Assembly (NCBI GenBank): GCA_001931875.2
Contig: MSJH02000008.1
Location: forward strand, 1-24,403
DNA length: 24,403 bases
DNA from: Byssochlamys sp. IMV 00236
Lineage: Eukaryota > Ascomycota > Eurotiomycetes > Eurotiales > Thermoascaceae
Direction: 5' to 3'
Below the pieces are notes generated by a model. It did not search any database. It saw only the letters and a program-made list of their open reading frames with translations, and was not told where the DNA came from. Shown here in pieces: positions 19,046 through 24,403 of the stretch (within the stretch, counting starts at the first letter, position 1; each line of letters begins with the position of its first letter). The translations under genes and the position numbers were made by a program.

Positions 19046-19871
19046 ATGGATTTTTTACAAAAATATTTAAAACCCCATCAGCGTATCGCCTCAATACTAT
19101 ATCCTGCTACAGTAATATTAGCCTTCTTATATTCTTGGCTTGGAAATCCACCCGACAGCTATTTTAGTAATAAGCGTAATATCTTGAATGTCTATTTTGT
19201 AAAGATTGGATGGTTTTGGGTGACACTCGTTTATTTCAACTATCTTTATATCGTGCGATCCAAATATCTCCAAGACACTAAACAATTTGCACAAGGCGCC
19301 TTACGTTATATATTGATGACCTTGTATTGGTATATCATGACACAACAGTTCTTAGGGCCCAGCATTATCGATCGTATATACGTCCTAACAGGCGGCAAAT
19401 GTGTATCATTACTGCAAGACGTTGAAATATCTGAAAAATTAGCTACTGTGTTAGAACAGCAAGTTTGCAAACGCTTAGGTGGACAATGGTCTGGAGGTCA
19501 TGACGTGTCAGGTCATTGCGTCATGCTGATACATGCCAGTCTTTTCTTTTGGGAAGAACTTTGCTGGATGTTCTATTCATTTGATACATTTATCAAGTTG
19601 AAGCAGCGTAATAGAATTCAATACTTTTCTACGGTGGCCGTACTTTCTATTGCTGCCATATGGTGGTTCATGCTCTTTATGACAGGTGTTTATTTTCATG
19701 GACATTTTGAACTAGTATCAGGTACAATCTTTGGCATACTTGGCTGGGCACTCATGGTAAGTGGTAGAGGTATTCACACATTTTCATTTTTATTAATAAT
19801 GTATACAACAATAGTATCTGGGTGTATTTCCTAAAGTTGACATGATAGATTTACCTCCTCCTTCACTTTAA
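19046..19871 (+). CDS. FIT2: FIT2/Scs3-family ER lipid-droplet protein, 255 aa
   Basis: Exons 19046-19756 and 19815-19871 (GTAAGT...AATAG, phase 0). The protein is a multi-spanning membrane protein with about six hydrophobic segments. It has both signature regions of FIT proteins: GHDVSGHCVMLIHASLFFWEE with His157, and GVYFHGHFELVSGT with His218. These histidines align with the catalytic pair that makes FIT2 an ER acyl-CoA diphosphatase needed for lipid-droplet budding and ER homeostasis (family knowledge). The length agrees with the family (about 260 aa). The short second exon supplies the C-terminal YLGVFPKVDMIDLPPPSL. The gene is convergent with the deubiquitinase gene, with 28 bp between stop codons, so its likely AATAAA (19979-19984) lies inside the neighbour's last exon. 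Confidence 0.9.
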
Positions 19872-19899
19872 TTTTATAAATGTATATACCAGCTGTAGA

Positions 19900-22654
19900 T
19901 TATTTCTGTCGTCGTAGAAAGTATAAGTAGGCTTCTCCAACAGGTGGATTGGGCGTAACAGCAACTTTGTTATCGTTGAATAAAATCCATTCGTTATGCT
20001 TGTATACATGGGATACATAATGGCCACAGTGGACTGAAGTGCCCTTGTGGGATACAAAAGAGTCTAACTGATAATTAAATGGTGGTGTAGAGTCTATATA
20101 TTAACCGATTAGGTTTTTTGATTTTAAAAAGAGATAAGCTTACCACCAGCCTCTTGAGCTGAAGTACTTGGTTCATCTTGACCATTATCATCTGGATGAC
20201 TAAATAACCAGTCAAGCGCTCTTTCTGTATCATTTCCCTATTATATAAGGTTAGAAGTGTTCAAAACGTATGGATTATATTTACCGTTTCTCTTAAAGCC
20301 TTTCTGGCTTGAGCAGCAGTGAAGCCCATGTCTTGCAGCATAGCAGTCTGTTCAACTGAAGGGTTATTGCCAGCTTGATTATCATCTGTGGGCAATGGAT
20401 CATCAATATCTGGGTCTTCCATATGCTCAAACATCCAGTTCATGGCAACCTCTGCGCCATTATGACCGGTGTTCACCAAAGCACGTTTACAGCGGTTTTC
20501 TGAAAAACCCATTGCCATAAGCTGATCAATGTCACTCTGGTTAAAAGTGACACCCCCTGTATTTGGCTTGCTTTCTTCAGGGAGTAATTCCTCTCCTGGT
20601 TGCTGGCCAGTGCCTACATACTTGTCCAACTGAATGAGCCCTTCAGGGAATGTGATGGTTACAGGAAGTTTTTGAGGAACCCAATTGATAAAAGCAAATC
20701 GACGAGGATTAATAACCAATATTTCAGGAAACGTGCTGAATTTGTTTGACCTAAATAAAAAGAAGAAATGAATTCGTATACATAAAACATAAAAGTGCAT
20801 GTCCTTACCTGTAGGCTGTTGTTTTTTCCCTACAGTTAGGACAGTCATATCCTTCAACAGGTTCTTCGCTAATAAACGTATCCAAACACTCATAAAAATC
20901 CACTGGTTCATAGGTTGAGGACCCTTCATCGTCACCTTCCTTCAGTTTACGAGCAGGTACATTTACAGAAATGCTGCTAGTTTCATGCTTTTGGTATCTA
21001 ACCTTTTTACATTTGCCACATTGAAGTCGCTGTTCGACCATAAAATCAAATAACTTCGTGGGGTCATTGTTAGACGAATGCTCCTTTTGTCGAACAGTTT
21101 TACAAAGATATTGAAAGAATTCAAACGCATCCTGTTGACGCATGGTTGAGAACTCCTCATGTCCCTTTCCAACAAGGTCTTTAAACATTCTAGGGGCAAT
21201 GCCGTCCTGATATTGCACATTGTCATCATTGGTCTTTGGCTGAGAGTATCTGCCTGATAATATACCATCAGCTAACTTGTGAAGTTGACAATGCCAGCAA
21301 CTGGCAGGATCGTTTGTGCATGTTTTGGCATGGTCCTTGAGTTGATTGTTGTATCTATCTTGGAAGCTTTCAATATTAAAAATAGACTGAAGCACAGAAG
21401 CCATATAACAGCTATGCAGTAGGGTAAGTTTTATATAGGCAGTAAGGCTTATATACACAATACCTGTTTCCCAAGTTCTTAAGTCCAGTATAGCTCGGGC
21501 CAAACTTTGGTTCAAGCTGTTTACCATCTTCCGTAGTCATGCTAAAGTCGAACTTTAAGTTTTGCTCCAATGTCTATTATTACAGCTAGTTTAATATCAC
21601 ATGTCCTTCTATAATGTCATCTTACCAATTCAGTCATGCTCTTTTCTGTCTTTAACTGATCTGATACATTAATTCCCCAATTAGCAAGGTGCGTAGCAAG
21701 GTCATGATCTAGCCTGGAATCATCACAACTATAACAATAGATATCTGGTTTCTGGGTCAGTCCCGATGCAATTCCAAGATGACAAAAATCTGATATATTA
21801 CCTGCAGTTCCTTCAGGTGTGATGGTGCCCATTTTAACATTAACAGCGTGTCCAGTCTGCTGAAAGTGTTCAATGGCATGATTGTTTCCTCCCGAGCCAT
21901 CATATTGTTTTCTTCCACAGCCCAACTTACCACACACCAAGCATAGCCACAGGTTTTCCTTCAGGTCACAACTAGCACAATGTGCAAGATCTTGCTGTTC
22001 TAATCTTTTAGGCGCTTCTTGAGAAAGACAGAGAGTGTGCTCGCATGGTGTGATCACTTCCTCCCAAGCTTTAACTTCAGATTGCTTGGCAGAGGATAAA
22101 GCAGAGAGAACAGCATCTACAGCAGCTTTTACCTATTGTTTCCCAGAAGAAGAAGAAGAAAAAAAAAGACCATATGGTCAGAAACAAAAACCGTGTCTCT
22201 CGTTTTTGATGGTTACCTCTGGTGTACTCTCGATAGAAGCTTCTTGTCCATCGCATGCGTAACAACGTAGCTTTTTCTGGAACTCATACAGAGGTTCTTC
22301 TGCCGAGGGATCGATGGCAAGCTTGCTTATTTTCTGTGGCGGAATGCCATCGTCTGATCGCTTGCTTTGATTGACAATGATTCGACGAATGTTGACAGCA
22401 AGAGGATGTCCTGATAGCTGGTGATGCGTTAAAGCGTGGTGTCTCTCTTCAGAAACACAGCCACCATTGAAACATGTCAAGCAGACATCAATACCGTTGG
22501 GTCCATCCTATAAAGGTTACGTCAGTTATTGTCGATCGCTCAAGAGTGTAAGTCAAACCTGATCGTCAAAGCACTGGGTACATTCTTCTTTATGCACTTG
22601 GGTATATGCAGTGGGTAGATTAAGTGGAGCGTTTTGAATATGAGAACAAGTCAT
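19900..22654 (-). CDS. ubp14: Ubiquitin C-terminal hydrolase USP5/Ubp14 (isopeptidase T), 786 aa
   Basis: Exons 22654-22559, 22507-22217, 22132-21626, 21573-21464, 21411-20809, 20750-20285, 20237-20144, 20093-19900; all phases agree. Order of domains: a variant N-terminal zinc finger (CFNGGC, HHALTHHQLSGH); the main ZnF-UBP at about 159-275 (WLCLVCGKLGCGR, GTITPEGTAG); the catalytic USP core with Cys336 in GLKNLGNSCYMASVLQ, His747 in CGHYVSHVY and Asp763 in LFNDNKV; and two UBA domains inserted in the core (about 607-647 and 668-707). This is the complete USP5 layout and length. The enzyme disassembles unanchored polyubiquitin chains, recycling ubiquitin (family knowledge). The intron after exon 4 splits the Ser codon just before the catalytic Cys. 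The start is 109 bp downstream of the chitosanase stop on the same strand. Confidence 0.95.
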
Positions 22655-22763
22655 GACAGAATAAAAAACAGAATAATGCTACGTGTTCAAAGATTTGCTT
22701 TCTTTAATTAATTTAAAACTCAGTATGAGAGTTTTCATTATGCATTCATATCAAGGACGTGTT

Positions 22764-24030
22764 TTATTTTTGGAAACAGCGTGGGTCAATCAAGTCAAGG
22801 TCTTCTTTACCAGTAATATTCACTTGAAAGTTCTTTAACCTAATTTGATGAATTAAATCTTTGTTGTAGTCAAAGTTATCAACCAAGCTTTGCAGATCTT
22901 CACTACGAGTTGCACTGGCAGGCCATACATTATCGCTAATAGAGAAAAAGATCAATGAGGATAAATGATTTTCAATAGGTACACTTACGGGTAGCAACAT
23001 TGGAGTTGGCGACGTACGGTCAAGAACCTTGTCAAGAAAGCCTGTTCGGTTTCATTTTCCTTCCTACCGCCTGTCAAAGCTAGCAAGCGGACAATGTTTA
23101 TGTCTGGTTCTGTATACTGAAATCCATGTTGAATGATTGTATCTATTTTTTTATCTTAATGTTTCCTATATACAAGTTTTTTTTTTCTTTGTACCATAAA
23201 ATATAGCTCTTCCGAGTGCTGAGTTGACTCCATTTTGAGCAGCATATCGATTACTAGGTATCATATAGTTTTCATAAACCCATTGCCTCTGGAGATGAGC
23301 AAAGCTTTGATCTGGACTACACGCTTCTTGCTTCCAAGCTTCAACATATCCTTCTAGGCCGTTTGTCTTGCCGCGGTTTGGTCTATCACAGGTTGGCAGC
23401 TGGCTAATTTCATGCAGTCGGTCAAGGTATTTTGACAAGGCATTTCCAGGTTTTATTTTTGCATATTGATCAATTAGTATTTCTGCATCTCCTGTGCCAG
23501 TCTGTGATGATATTAGACATACACTTGGTAATACATGTGCATATATATATATATATATATTAACTCACAGTAAATCCCACGTAGCCTGAAGTGTATCCTC
23601 GACTGTCACCAATATCAGAGCATTGGCTATGTAAAAGACAGATTAGAATCATATTTTGTTCAAACTTGCTCTAGTTACGCATAAGCAAATGAAGTGCTCG
23701 ATTCTTCAAAGACATTTGTAATCAAACTTGCCATCTTTACTGCTTGAGGATCAACTTGTGCTATTTCAGGTAGTTCGCTCAAATCGTAAAAGGTAGTGCC
23801 GTTCTTGGTTTCCATACAACTCCCTTGAACGGCCTATTATTATTAGTACGTCTATACTTAAACAACTGACAACTTTATCATACCTCGGGATTAGTAATAA
23901 AGTTAAACTGTGAACAAATCTCAGGACGACGTTTGAACGATCCGTGACAAGCAGGAAAAGGATCTCTTTTGGCAGAGGATAATTGGGTCAAGAACAAAAT
24001 GCATGACAATGACAAAAGATTAACCTTCAT
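22764..24030 (-). CDS. Secreted GH46 chitosanase, 330 aa
   Basis: Exons 24030-23884, 23833-23679, 23626-23569, 23501-23195, 23142-22989, 22935-22764; phases match. A signal peptide (MKVNLLSLSCILFLTQLSSA) is followed by a Lys-Arg that could be a Kex2-type site. The GH46 signature is split over three exons: VFEESSTSFAY with Glu92 as the likely general acid, then CSDIGDSRGYTSG with Asp108 as the likely general base, then GFTTGTGDAEIL. Later family-typical parts are LGRAIFYDTIIQHG and VRLLALTGGR. The enzyme should cleave chitosan endo-wise outside the cell (family knowledge), which suits wall remodelling in chitosan-rich Mucoromycota (inference). The usual DGRGYT is DSRGYT here. Intron 3 carries an AT microsatellite (about 23541-23560). 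A pyrimidine-rich leader and a TATTTAA-like element at 24100-24106 lie upstream. Confidence 0.88.
23541..23560. repeat. (AT)10 microsatellite inside chitosanase intron 3
   Basis: Ten AT dinucleotides lie within the GTGAGT...CACAG intron between the exons that encode GYVGFT and TGTGDAE. They are unlikely to affect the protein. Confidence 0.85.
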
Positions 24031-24403
24031 TCTAGATTAAAGAAGAAAAAGAAAAAGAAAAAAGCAAGTGATAAAGATGCCTTCTCCTGTTATTTACACT
24101 ATTTAAGGATTCTCCTTTATCTGCTTATTTATTCTAGAGAATTTACTAACTGAACAGAAAGAATACCTTTATACAAATTGAGTCCATTGCTTACATAGCT
24201 GTATAGTCCATTTTGAACAATGGCCACTTTATCAATGCTTTTTATTCATGAGCTTTTGCTTTGTTATTTTCAAATAATGAAATAATTTATTTGTTTTGAC
24301 CATTTCAAAAAGATGCTAGCCTCACAATGACCCATGTCGCATTGAATTAAATTTTTCACCGTGCAAAACTCTGTGTGCAAAAAAAAAAAAAAAAAAAAAA
24401 AAA
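24031..24403. promoter_or_regulatory. Upstream region of the chitosanase gene, ending in a 25-base A run
   Basis: On the minus strand the chitosanase start is preceded by a long pyrimidine-rich leader (CTTTTT repeats) and a TATA-like TTAAATA at 24100-24106, about 70 bp upstream of the ATG. Beyond that the sequence is AT-rich with no gene seen. The window closes with A25 at 24379-24403, which may be a genomic homopolymer or the edge of a contig. Confidence 0.5.

Overview
The window looks like nuclear DNA of an early-diverging filamentous fungus, most likely Mucoromycota (Mucorales-like). The reasons are AT-rich spacers, many short (about 45-85 nt) GT-AG introns with TAG/CAG acceptors, compact gene spacing, a secreted GH46 chitosanase that fits a chitosan-rich cell wall, and relics of LINE-type and mariner-type transposons. 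The species cannot be named from the sequence. I found no tRNA, rRNA, CRISPR array or viral gene.

Layout. The first 4.2 kb is gene-poor. It holds one small cysteine-rich secreted protein (1269-1547), a doubtful small spliced gene (2152-2487), microsatellites and a 5'-truncated LINE relic ending in an A-tract (3397-3968). From 4.2 kb the window is gene-dense. In order: a seven-exon minus-strand gene encoding a bromodomain joined in frame to a FunK1-like kinase domain with a C-terminal AT-hook-like motif (4204-8609); a divergent EFA6-like Sec7+PH Arf exchange factor (9116-11728); a small secreted, probably GPI-anchored glycoprotein (11883-12350, minus); a membrane-anchored short-chain dehydrogenase (12640-13587, minus); a six-exon Fpg-type DNA glycosylase (13975-15226, minus); a Bmt6-type 25S rRNA methyltransferase (15990-17086); a Mpv17/PXMP2-family membrane protein (17200-17926); a transposase relic (about 18450-18640); a FIT2/Scs3 lipid-droplet protein (19046-19871); the deubiquitinase USP5/Ubp14 (19900-22654, minus); and a GH46 chitosanase (22764-24030, minus). 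The window ends in a run of A.

The genes are not an operon or an obvious pathway cluster; they are mostly housekeeping genes packed tail-to-tail or head-to-head. I rebuilt the multi-exon genes by hand, requiring GT-AG borders, matching reading phase across every junction, and continuity of family motifs across the splice. The most unusual item is the bromodomain-kinase fusion. Its bromodomain has His where the acetyl-lysine-anchoring Asn is expected, and its kinase catalytic loop reads HRDLSEVN.
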